From: DMER64 sp049652385
GTDB taxonomy: Bacteria; Bacteroidota; Bacteroidia; Bacteroidales; UBA932
DNA length: 64,000 nt
Assembly: GCA_049652385.1 (NCBI GenBank)
Contig: JBASDX010000004.1
Location: 1-64,000 of the forward strand
Direction of reading: 5' to 3'
The position numbers were made by a program, and so were the translations under genes. The notes beneath the pieces are model-generated. The model was not told the origin of the DNA, searched no databases, and was given only the letters and a program-made list of their open reading frames with translations. Position 1 is the first letter of the stretch; every line of letters begins with the position of its first letter. Below, piece by piece: positions 17,110 through 24,473 of the stretch.

Positions 17110-17222
17110 TCAATCATAAAGCTTTTCATAATCAGATACTATTTTATCCCAGCTATATCTATCACACAAGGATATTTTTGGAATAAATTTGCTCATATCT
17201 TCGTTGGAATTGCCAACTTATT
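17110..17222 (-). pseudogene. C-terminal stub of a GT4 glycosyltransferase cut by IS3
   Basis: About 35 codons reading SNEDMSKFIPKIS ... YSWDKIVSDYEKLYD stop. The W-D-x-I-x-x-x-Y-E-x-L-Y ending is typical of GT4 glycosyltransferase C-termini. The frame stops abruptly at the IS terminal repeat (17223), and no matching 5' part occurs on the other side of the element, where an unrelated epimerase begins. The rest of the gene has been deleted. Confidence 0.65.
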
Positions 17223-17234
17223 TGAGACAAAAAA

Positions 17235-18125
17235 TTAAGCGACATTTTTAATTAATTGTTTTTTAATATTATACAGTTTCCAAAATTCATCAATCGTCAA
17301 ATTACCCAATGCTGAGAATCTTCTTTTATGATTATACCAGAATTCAATATATTCAAATACATCCAAACGCATCTGCTCTCTTGCTTTAAGCTTGGATCCA
17401 TAAATCAACTCGGTTTTGAAAGATTTAAAGAAACTTTCAGCCACTGCGTTATCCCAACAGTTGCCTTTCCCGCTCATGCTTTGCTCTACCTTGTAGTACT
17501 GCAACAAATTAACGGTCTGTTTGCATGCATATTGAATGCCTCTGTCAGAGTGAAAGATCATTCTTTCTTTAAACGGTCTGTTTCGGTTGGCCATCCGGAT
17601 AGCCGGTATGACAGTGCCGGAAGCAGTCAAATTATCGCTGATAGACCAACCAATGAGTTTACGATCAAAAAGATCAATCACGCACGTAAGGTAAAGGAAT
17701 CCATCCTTACAGGATATGTAAGTAATGTCGGACACACAAGCCTTCATCGGCTCTTCTTGATTGAACTCGCGATTAAGCAGATTAGGCGCTACATTATAAT
17801 TGTGGGATGCATCAGTGGTTACCTTGAACTTCTTCGAAAGCTTGCTGCGCAACCCCATCTCTCTCATATATCGAGCCACGGTTGTTCTGGAAACATTGAC
17901 TCCCGATGCTTGTAAATCTTTAGCCAACCTGGGGCTGCCATTGCGCCCCTTGGCATCGAAGTATGCTTCTTTAATTTCGCAGCTAAGTTCCATTTGCTTT
18001 TGTTCTCGTTTATTAATAGGGTTCTTAATCCAACGGTAATAGCTGCTGCGAGACACACCCAATACTCTGCACATCATCTCGATCGTCCATTTTTTGGAAT
18101 GATCTTTTATGAATTGATAAATCAA
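17235..18125 (-). CDS. IS3 transposase catalytic subunit (OrfB)
   Basis: A 296-residue DDE integrase-type transposase. An HTH_21-like N-terminus (MCRVLGVSRSSYYRW) is followed by an rve core with the first aspartate in CVSDITYIS, the second in FHSDRGIQYA and the glutamate in NCWDNAVAESFFKSFK. It would start at a TTG that overlaps the orfA stop (TTGA), but is more likely produced as an OrfAB fusion by -1 frameshifting on the A-run at 18155-18161. All catalytic residues are present, so it may be active. Confidence 0.9.
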   Translation of the reverse strand: MIYQFIKDHSKKWTIEMMCRVLGVSRSSYYRWIKNPINKREQKQMELSCEIKEAYFDAKGRNGSPRLAKDLQASGVNVSRTTVARYMREMGLRSKLSKKFKVTTDASHNYNVAPNLLNREFNQEEPMKACVSDITYISCKDGFLYLTCVIDLFDRKLIGWSISDNLTASGTVIPAIRMANRNRPFKERMIFHSDRGIQYACKQTVNLLQYYKVEQSMSGKGNCWDNAVAESFFKSFKTELIYGSKLKAREQMRLDVFEYIEFWYNHKRRFSALGNLTIDEFWKLYNIKKQLIKNVA

Positions 18126-18421
18126 CGATCGCTCTTGGAGATGATGCCTAAAGCTTTTTTTAATATGTCACGTTCTGTTTCAGCATCTTTTAGACGTTTT
18201 TCCAGCTCTGAAACCCTTCCGGCCTCTCCTTCACGAGAACGGACTCCATTGCCTGGGAAACTGCTTTCTCCTCGTTTCTGGTACTCTTTACACCAGCGAT
18301 ACAATAGTGCTGGTGAAATACCCAATTCGTGTGCGAGTTCGGAAGCATTCTTCCTCTCGAGACTTAGTTTGACAGCATTCTCTTTGAATGCCTTGTCGTA
18401 ATGTGTTCTTTGTTTTCTCAT
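18122..18421 (-). CDS. IS3 transposase DNA-binding subunit (OrfA)
   Basis: A 99-residue helix-turn-helix protein (YDKAFKENAVKLSLERK, ELAHELGISPALLYRW) with a C-terminal leucine-zipper-like coiled coil (VSELEKRLKDAETERDIL). It recognises the IS ends. An A AAA AAA heptamer at 18161-18155 lies in the correct phase for -1 slippage into the orfB frame, which stays open from there to 18125. Confidence 0.88.
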   Translation of the reverse strand: MRKQRTHYDKAFKENAVKLSLERKNASELAHELGISPALLYRWCKEYQKRGESSFPGNGVRSREGEAGRVSELEKRLKDAETERDILKKALGIISKSDR

Positions 18422-18894
18422 ACCTTGACAAATGTAAGCTTTTTATGCTTAATTTTTTGTCCCAGCAAAGTTAGTAACTCCACCTCTGCTTTTATTTTCG
18501 ATTCCCCATAAGGTCCTACAGGCTCAGGAACAACATCCTCTTTAAGGACTTTACCCTCTGTACTATCTTTTGTAGCTTTTACAGAACTAAAAAACACAAA
18601 TGTCTTTGCATCAGATTGCAAGAAGTGTTCAAAAATCCTCTTTGTCAGCCCTACATTTATCTCAAAATAATCTTGAGCAAGACTCTCATTTTTTGTGTCG
18701 TGTGCTTTGCCTGTTAGATGTACTATCGCATCTACTTTGGGAACATCTTGCAGTTCATCCCAACTGTAAGTTTGGACAACACCTTCCACTTTGGGCTGAC
18801 GAATGTCTATTCCATATAGTGTATTCTTATTACTCCATTTTTTAGTGAAATTAGAACCAACGAAGCCATTTATGCCTGTAATTAGTGTTTTCAT
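18418..18894 (-). pseudogene. SDR epimerase truncated by IS3
   Basis: The N-terminal ~143 residues of an epimerase related to the gene at 13687-14634 (ITGINGFVGSNF, HLTGKAHDTKN, PYGESKIKAEVELL). The real gene sequence ends at 18465; the last ~15 codons are read from the IS end. The C-terminal substrate domain is missing, so no activity is expected. In the intact block the same type of gene is followed by a WbpL-type transferase, which is absent here and was presumably deleted together with most of a glycosyltransferase. Confidence 0.85.
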
Positions 18895-19736
18895 ATTTCT
18901 ATATTAATAGTTTTTGCGGCATTCCAATCAATCAAAGTATCTGCTGTCTGAACATCTATAAACTCAAAATCGTCAAGATATTGACTAAACTTCGAGAATG
19001 ATTTGCTCAACCCTACATACGACTTGAATTTTCTTATACCTTTTTGGCTTGGAAATACAGGTTGGTCTGGATCAAAGTCGCGAGGATGGAAATAAGTCAT
19101 GAGATAGTTTGCCTCTCTGCTCCATTTTTTGATGAGCCAATATGGGATGAGTCTAAAAAAGCCTCCACCAGAAAAGACTAAGTTTCTCCCACCAATTTCT
19201 TTAAAGTTTATAGGAAACTCCTTTATATTACCACTTGGTAGTTTTAGCAATGCTGGACCTGCCACTCCATACTCCGGATAACCTCCATAGTCATGATTAG
19301 CAGGAAATAATGAACAGTCGTATTTAAAACCCAGTTGAACTAAAATATCTAAAGCCCACAAATTATTCTTAGTTATTGAAAACCCAGGAGCTCTAAAGGC
19401 ATTTACCTCTTTACCTATCACATCTTCCAATAGTTTTTTCGACTTCTCTGTATCATGCCGAAACTCTTCTTTCGAAAATCTAAAAGACAATTGATGTTGG
19501 TAAGAGTGACATCCTATGTGATGACCTTGCGCATCTATTCTTTTTATAACTTCAGGATGCTTTTCTGCCAACCATCCTAAACAAAAGAAAGTTGCTTTAA
19601 GATTATCTTTTTCTAATCTCTGCAAGATTTTATCTACGCCCTCGTAGATTCTAACCTCGTATTTATCCCAGTTGAAATCTTCTGTTAAGAAATCTACATT
19701 GTACCAGTCTTCTATGTCGAACGTCAGTATTTTCAT
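18891..19736 (-). CDS. Polysaccharide deacetylase (CE4 / DUF3473 type)
   Basis: A 281-residue NodB-homology deacetylase. TFDIEDWYN carries the catalytic aspartates, GHHIGCHSYQH the metal histidines, FRAPGFS the third motif and TYFHPRDFDP the late histidine. The DIEDW form is that of deacetylases accompanying exopolysaccharide loci. There is no signal peptide, so it may act on lipid-linked precursors in the cytosol. It overlaps the truncated epimerase by 4 bp and follows the acetyltransferase by 5 bp, so acetylation and deacetylation genes are adjacent. Confidence 0.85.
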   Translation of the reverse strand: MKILTFDIEDWYNVDFLTEDFNWDKYEVRIYEGVDKILQRLEKDNLKATFFCLGWLAEKHPEVIKRIDAQGHHIGCHSYQHQLSFRFSKEEFRHDTEKSKKLLEDVIGKEVNAFRAPGFSITKNNLWALDILVQLGFKYDCSLFPANHDYGGYPEYGVAGPALLKLPSGNIKEFPINFKEIGGRNLVFSGGGFFRLIPYWLIKKWSREANYLMTYFHPRDFDPDQPVFPSQKGIRKFKSYVGLSKSFSKFSQYLDDFEFIDVQTADTLIDWNAAKTINIEI

Positions 19737-19741
19737 GTTAC

Positions 19742-20737
19742 TTATATTGAGTCATGTAGTGATGCAGATAGGTTCCATGACCTAAAATTTTTAATGTCAA
19801 CTCCAATCTTTTCTTTAATTTGATATACTGCCATGTTCTTCTCTTTTTTCTTAATAAATCCCTTTAACCAAAGTGAATTATCCAGCATATAATTATCTGA
19901 TACCATAGCTACAAATGCACATTTAAGACTTCTTGACATTGATATTATCTCTTTTAATAAGTCATTAATATATTTTTTATTCCCAATGATATCTGTAATA
20001 AACATTTCTCTTTTACCATAGTTATCATTTATAGTGTATATAGCAACAATTTCATTTTTAAATGTAATCATCTTATAATGTCTCGATGGATGATTGAGAT
20101 ATCTATAATAAAAAAAATCAAAAGTCCTATCTATTATTATAAGATGTGTCGGTTTATATTTTAAAGAAAGCTTCAACAATAACTCAACATCAATAGGTAA
20201 CTCATCAACACTTGAATATGTTTTATCATTATTACTCTTTAGATTTAGTAAAATTTGAGTAGTTTTGATTGGATTAATAATTTTCACCCACCATTTTAAT
20301 TTACCCAAATAAGAATACCCATAATTTATATTTGACTTTAGACTTTGTTCATTTGGAAAGTTAAATAAAAAAGAAGCAGAATTCAATTTTGCTTTTTCTA
20401 TGCCATGTGTTCTCATTTTTTTTAGTATGCCATTTCCACGGTATTCTTTTCCAACTACTGCGTCACATGCCTCATATACTAGATGTACTTTATCCTGTAT
20501 AATTAAATTCCAAGACCAGAGGTTATCTACTCCGATAATTTTTCTATCATGCTCACAAACAGTGAGTATAGATTCTCCAAATGGTGAATCTATGAATTTC
20601 CAATTATAATAGTTATCATCTCTTGTATAATCTGTATGTTGTTGATCTTTAAATACATTATTTAGTAATTCTATGATATTGTACTTATCATTATCCGTTG
20701 CAGTCCTTATAATTATATCAGAGTCTTTTAATATCAT
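19742..20737 (-). CDS. GNAT-family N-acetyltransferase-like protein
   Basis: A 331-residue protein with an N-terminal GNAT domain: IIIRTATDNDKYNIIELLNNVF, then VVGKEYRGNGILKKM, the acetyl-CoA-binding R/G-x-x-G-x-G/L segment (about residues 95-110). The rest (FLFNFPNEQSLKSNINYGY) resembles large two-domain GNAT proteins. The substrate is probably a sugar amine or hydroxyl of the repeat unit (inference). The 183 bp beyond its start (20738-20920) are A+T-rich and hold only a possible ~34-codon tail (NKLSLTYRFLR ... FGELLNNS) without a start. Confidence 0.7.
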   Translation of the reverse strand: MILKDSDIIIRTATDNDKYNIIELLNNVFKDQQHTDYTRDDNYYNWKFIDSPFGESILTVCEHDRKIIGVDNLWSWNLIIQDKVHLVYEACDAVVGKEYRGNGILKKMRTHGIEKAKLNSASFLFNFPNEQSLKSNINYGYSYLGKLKWWVKIINPIKTTQILLNLKSNNDKTYSSVDELPIDVELLLKLSLKYKPTHLIIIDRTFDFFYYRYLNHPSRHYKMITFKNEIVAIYTINDNYGKREMFITDIIGNKKYINDLLKEIISMSRSLKCAFVAMVSDNYMLDNSLWLKGFIKKKEKNMAVYQIKEKIGVDIKNFRSWNLSASLHDSI

Positions 20738-20920
20738 TTCATTATGATTAAACAGCTATTTTTATATTGTAGCTAATTTTATCCTGTAATTTTATTTTTT
20801 TCAGTATTATATAAACCTAAGAATTGTTTAATAACTCTCCGAAAAATTTTTTTTAATACTTTTTTTTCAAAGTAGTTGAAACCTATAGTTCTAAGAAAAC
20901 GATATGTAAGACTTAATTTA

Positions 20921-21374
20921 TTACCTCACATCTTCAATTATTGTGATTAGATTATTAATACACCCATCTAAAGTAAAGTTTTCCTCAAAGTATATTCTTC
21001 CGTTCTCTCCTTTTTTTGCAAACTCATCTTTGTTTTGCAATACTTTATCTATAATAAGCTCTGCTAAAGCTTTATAATCACCAGCATTTACTGATAGCCC
21101 ACAATCAGCCTCTCTTATTAATTCTGCTGCACCACCATCAATCATTCCTATAATTGGTGCACCATTCAACTCTGTTCCATGATTACCGCAAAACATTTTG
21201 ACTTTGGGTCCAACTAACACATCATTTCCGAAATTAATATGTGAGTTTTGTTCAGCCCAAATACAGCAATCCATCATATGCGTACATTATTACCCATTGT
21301 AATATTATGTGCATTTCTGATAGACGCTCTTGAATGAATACGAATAAGTTTTACTTTGTTTTTTAATTCACGGC
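20921..21374 (-). pseudogene. Chimeric remnant: acyltransferase hexapeptide part joined to glycosyltransferase tail
   Basis: Reading leftwards from about 21374, LKNKVKLIRIHSRASIRNAHNIT is a left-handed beta-helix acyltransferase segment. A frameshift near 21280 leads to CIWAEQNSHINFGNDVLVG and FCGNHGTELN. At about 21150 it changes abruptly into GGAAELIREADCGLSVNAGD and FTLDGCINN, the C-terminus of a GT4 glycosyltransferase. Two unrelated broken genes are thus joined, and neither keeps an active site. The open frame of 118 codons (20921-21277) is unlikely to be functional. The stretch 21375-21541 shows nothing recognisable. Confidence 0.7.
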
Positions 21375-21541
21375 GCTAAATGGCAGATTTGTGTATGTAG
21401 TATGAAAAATTTGCAGCAATTGATTTGATAAAGCTTAGTAAAAAACACCGAAAAACAGTTCTTAAATAAGCAGTCCTACTTTTCCTTTATAACAAGGTTT
21501 ATCTATTTGATTAATATTTCTCATTATTTATAAATCGATAA

Positions 21542-22621
21542 TTAATTAAACAGTACTGCATACTTACTACATATAACATCCCAAGTATAATTTTCTTTTG
21601 CTATTTTATAAAGTTGATGTTTAATCTTATACAGATTATCTTCATTGAGTTTTGATATCACATCTAATAAGGATAATTTATCTTTAAAATAAAAAGTGGA
21701 ATTAAAAGTTGTCGCTCTATTTGTAGGAACATCAAAAGAAATAATAGGAATATTATAATTCATTGCTTCTACCAAAGAAGGTGCTGTACCACATTGCGAA
21801 TGACTATGAATATATAACGAGGTGTTACTTCTTATTACATTAAGATACTCTTGATCATATACAGCATCTACTATAAATATATTAGGATATTTGTTCTTAT
21901 AATTTTCTTTTAATTTTTCGCCATATTCAGATACATCCCAATTCGAAACAATGACTAAATTTCTTTTTGGATATTCAACATATGCTTCTAATAATAGGTG
22001 CAAATTATTATCAGGTTGTGCTCTTGAAACACTTAAATCATAAGAGTTTTCTAAAAAAGGAAATATATCAATGTGGTGTTTTTCAATAGGGATTATCTGT
22101 ATATGATCTCCACCATATTCAATTTTAACTGCATCAATCTTAAAAGACTTCTTTAAACTAAGAACAAGAGGAGTATTATCTGCTACATTTATAGTAACAT
22201 AATTAGCAGACAACTTACGAGACCAATAGGATATTTTTCTCTCAAAAAACGAAGCTTTTTCTCTTTCCCATTCATTCAAACCTCCATGATTAACTATTAT
22301 AGTTTTGCCAAAGAGTTTAATTAATGGCAACATAAATCCTGCAGCTGGTCCTAAATATAAGATAACATCAGATTTAATTGCAGCATGAAACAATGAAACA
22401 GTATCATAAATTAAAGATTGCCAACCATTAGCACTTAAAGGCAGCGTAATTAATCTACTGTTATTATATCTCTTTAAACCGTTTTTTTGTTTTTTGCTGC
22501 AATATACTGTGAAATCATATTTATCATTAAGCTGTTTAGTCAAATTTTCAGCTAGAGTTTCATATCCCCCATATTTTGCAGGAATACCATTAGTGCCAAC
22601 AATTGCGATTCTCTTTTTCAT
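21542..22621 (-). CDS. GT4 glycosyltransferase with DUF1972 domain (rhamnosyltransferase-like)
   Basis: A 359-residue glycosyltransferase. The N-terminal IAIVGTNGIPAKYGGYETLA is the DUF1972 signature of Cps2T/WchF-type beta-1,4-rhamnosyltransferases. SLYIHSHSQCGTAPSLVEAM is the donor-binding region of GT4 enzymes. It would add L-rhamnose (supplied by the rml genes) to the growing lipid-linked oligosaccharide at the inner membrane. It starts directly after the SDR gene at 22622. The rhamnose specificity is inferred from the family. Confidence 0.8.
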   Translation of the reverse strand: MKKRIAIVGTNGIPAKYGGYETLAENLTKQLNDKYDFTVYCSKKQKNGLKRYNNSRLITLPLSANGWQSLIYDTVSLFHAAIKSDVILYLGPAAGFMLPLIKLFGKTIIVNHGGLNEWEREKASFFERKISYWSRKLSANYVTINVADNTPLVLSLKKSFKIDAVKIEYGGDHIQIIPIEKHHIDIFPFLENSYDLSVSRAQPDNNLHLLLEAYVEYPKRNLVIVSNWDVSEYGEKLKENYKNKYPNIFIVDAVYDQEYLNVIRSNTSLYIHSHSQCGTAPSLVEAMNYNIPIISFDVPTNRATTFNSTFYFKDKLSLLDVISKLNEDNLYKIKHQLYKIAKENYTWDVICSKYAVLFN

Positions 22622-23524
22622 TTACAAATAATCTTGGTAATAATTCTCCACATATTCCTTTAAAGCAATCTTCCAATCCCTCATTTTATTCACTCCTCTT
22701 AAATCAAGCTTCTTCGTCACAAGTCTTTCAGAAGCAGGCCGTTCTGCAAAATAAACATCCTTAAAGTAATCTGAGGTTACAACGTTAATCTTAACCTCAT
22801 CCTCCATCTCAAGAATCTTCAACAATTCCTGTGCTACTTCAAGCCTACTTGTTTGACCACCACAAACACAATTGTAAAGACCCCAATACTCCTTATTAAT
22901 GAGTTCTTTGACTGTTTTGGCAAAATCATGCGTGTATGTAGGTGTTCCATCCTTATCATTTACAATGAAAAGTTCCTTTTTACCTTCTTTCAATTGCTTC
23001 ATAAGCTTTTGAATAAACTTTTTATCTTTTGAAGGACCAGATCCCATCATCCAACCCGCACGACAAACAACAAATCGACGAGCGTTCTCAACCACGTAAC
23101 GCTCTCCCATATATTTAGAACGAGCATATACACCAAGTGGATTAGGTAGATCCCAGTCATCATACAACTCTTTTTTTCCATCGAAAATTCCAGCAGTACT
23201 AATATAGAGCAATGGAATATCCAATTCGTTGGCAATGTATACAGCATTCTCGACACTTAGAGTATTGGTCATGTATGTGTCATCCGCATTTTGTTCGCAA
23301 AATTCAAGATCGGTGTATGCACCAAGGTGGAACAAGTAATCAGGTTTGAAATCCATGACGTCTTTCTTGTAGGCCTCAAAGTCCCTGAAATCGAGGAACG
23401 ACAACCATTCTGCGTTTACGTCTTTGTCGGTGCATTTCATTTCGTAGTCGTTTTTGAATTGGGTATAAAATGCTTCCCCCAACATACCGCCACATCCGGC
23501 GATGTAGATTTTTTTCTTATTCAT
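22622..23524 (-). CDS. RmlD-like NAD-dependent sugar reductase
   Basis: A 300-residue SDR related to dTDP-4-dehydrorhamnose reductase: IYIAGCGGMLGEAFYTQF for the cofactor, LYISTAGIFDG and the YARSKYMGE YxxxK pair. From the ATG at 23524 the protein begins MNKKKIYIAG; an upstream start at 23584 would extend further into the preceding glycosyltransferase frame and is rejected. Since two true rfbD genes exist here, this third, divergent copy may act on another 4-keto sugar (inference). It overlaps the upstream gene by 8 bp. Confidence 0.75.
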   Translation of the reverse strand: MNKKKIYIAGCGGMLGEAFYTQFKNDYEMKCTDKDVNAEWLSFLDFRDFEAYKKDVMDFKPDYLFHLGAYTDLEFCEQNADDTYMTNTLSVENAVYIANELDIPLLYISTAGIFDGKKELYDDWDLPNPLGVYARSKYMGERYVVENARRFVVCRAGWMMGSGPSKDKKFIQKLMKQLKEGKKELFIVNDKDGTPTYTHDFAKTVKELINKEYWGLYNCVCGGQTSRLEVAQELLKILEMEDEVKINVVTSDYFKDVYFAERPASERLVTKKLDLRGVNKMRDWKIALKEYVENYYQDYL

Positions 23525-24473
23525 TGATGATCTTTTTATATATAGAAGTAATTTTTTTTGCAACAGATTCAATGTCAAGTTCATTTTTTATCAAATGTTC
23601 TCGTCCAATGCATTCATTGTTGTTTTGTAATGCTTTGTAAGCCAGTTCTGCCAGCTCTTCTGCATTTTTTGTATTTGACACCCAAGAACCTTCTACTCCT
23701 CGTAACAATTCTTCTACATTACCAACATTGGTTGATACTACCGGAGTATTACAGGCCATAGCTTCTTTTACCGAATTGGGTGAGCCTTCAAAATCAGAAG
23801 TAAGCAAATGCAAGCTGGCTGCATTAAAATAATAGGGTACAACTTTACGCTCAGTATTGATTAGTTTAAGTTCTTCGATATTGTTGAGTTTATATTTACT
23901 TTTTAAAATCTCCAAAACTTCCAGAAACCGATCATAACGTTTTTGCTCTCTAATATAGTTGGAACTAACAAAAAGGATATATCGTTTATCATTTCGTAGC
24001 TTTAATTTTTTAATGCATTCCTCTTTGGGAATTGGTTTAAAAAAATTGGTATTTACTCCGTTTGGTTGATAGTAAACAGTGGAGTTGTCTACTACGGGCG
24101 AATTGTTTTTTAATATGATGGCATTGAATCTTTTTCTAATAAAAGTATATAGATACTTGCCCTGTTCATGAAGCGGATCGTTTTGATAGGAAATAACCGA
24201 TTTAAATTTTTTCGATTGACCACTAAAAAAGAAACAAAGTCCACTTAAAGCATGATGGCAATGTACAACATCAAAATTTTTCCCACCAAGAAATTTTCTA
24301 AGCTTAAATATTGATTTTAAATACTCAAGTTTTCCTTTTTCTCTTCCGTTAATAAAGAATACCTCATTTTTTAAGCCTTGATCCGTGAGCGAATCAATTT
24401 GTTCTTTAACGAAGATACCAAAAATGGGATATTTTACGGTTGGGTAGTTATTAGTTATGTGGAGGATTTTCAT
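23517..24473 (-). CDS. GT4 glycosyltransferase
   Basis: A 318-residue GT-B fold enzyme. MKILHITNNYPTVKYPIFGIFV opens the acceptor domain and HCHHALSGL follows. The donor domain has YILFVSSNYIREQKRYD and the E-x7-E type motif in DFEGSPNSVKEAMACNTPVVS. It overlaps the next upstream gene by 23 bp. Donor and acceptor sugars cannot be read from the sequence. Confidence 0.85.
   Translation of the reverse strand: MKILHITNNYPTVKYPIFGIFVKEQIDSLTDQGLKNEVFFINGREKGKLEYLKSIFKLRKFLGGKNFDVVHCHHALSGLCFFFSGQSKKFKSVISYQNDPLHEQGKYLYTFIRKRFNAIILKNNSPVVDNSTVYYQPNGVNTNFFKPIPKEECIKKLKLRNDKRYILFVSSNYIREQKRYDRFLEVLEILKSKYKLNNIEELKLINTERKVVPYYFNAASLHLLTSDFEGSPNSVKEAMACNTPVVSTNVGNVEELLRGVEGSWVSNTKNAEELAELAYKALQNNNECIGREHLIKNELDIESVAKKITSIYKKIINE

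Larger units (their letters stand above)
17223..18464 (-). mobile_element. IS3-family insertion sequence (about 1.24 kb)
   Basis: Bounded by 18-bp imperfect terminal inverted repeats: TGAGACAAAAAATTAAGC at 17223-17240 and its inverted partner TGGGACAAAAAATTAAGC read from 18464 to 18447 (one mismatch). It contains orfA and orfB in the -1 relation typical of the family. The flanking three bases do not match (ATT before, GCA after), and the flanking genes are truncated parts of two different genes. It therefore probably sits at the edge of a deletion, not at a simple insertion. Confidence 0.88.

Noticed and set aside
17223..18464. Simple IS3 insertion into a single gene
   Set aside because: The two flanking coding fragments belong to different families and the flanking triplets do not match, so a deletion or recombination event is required.
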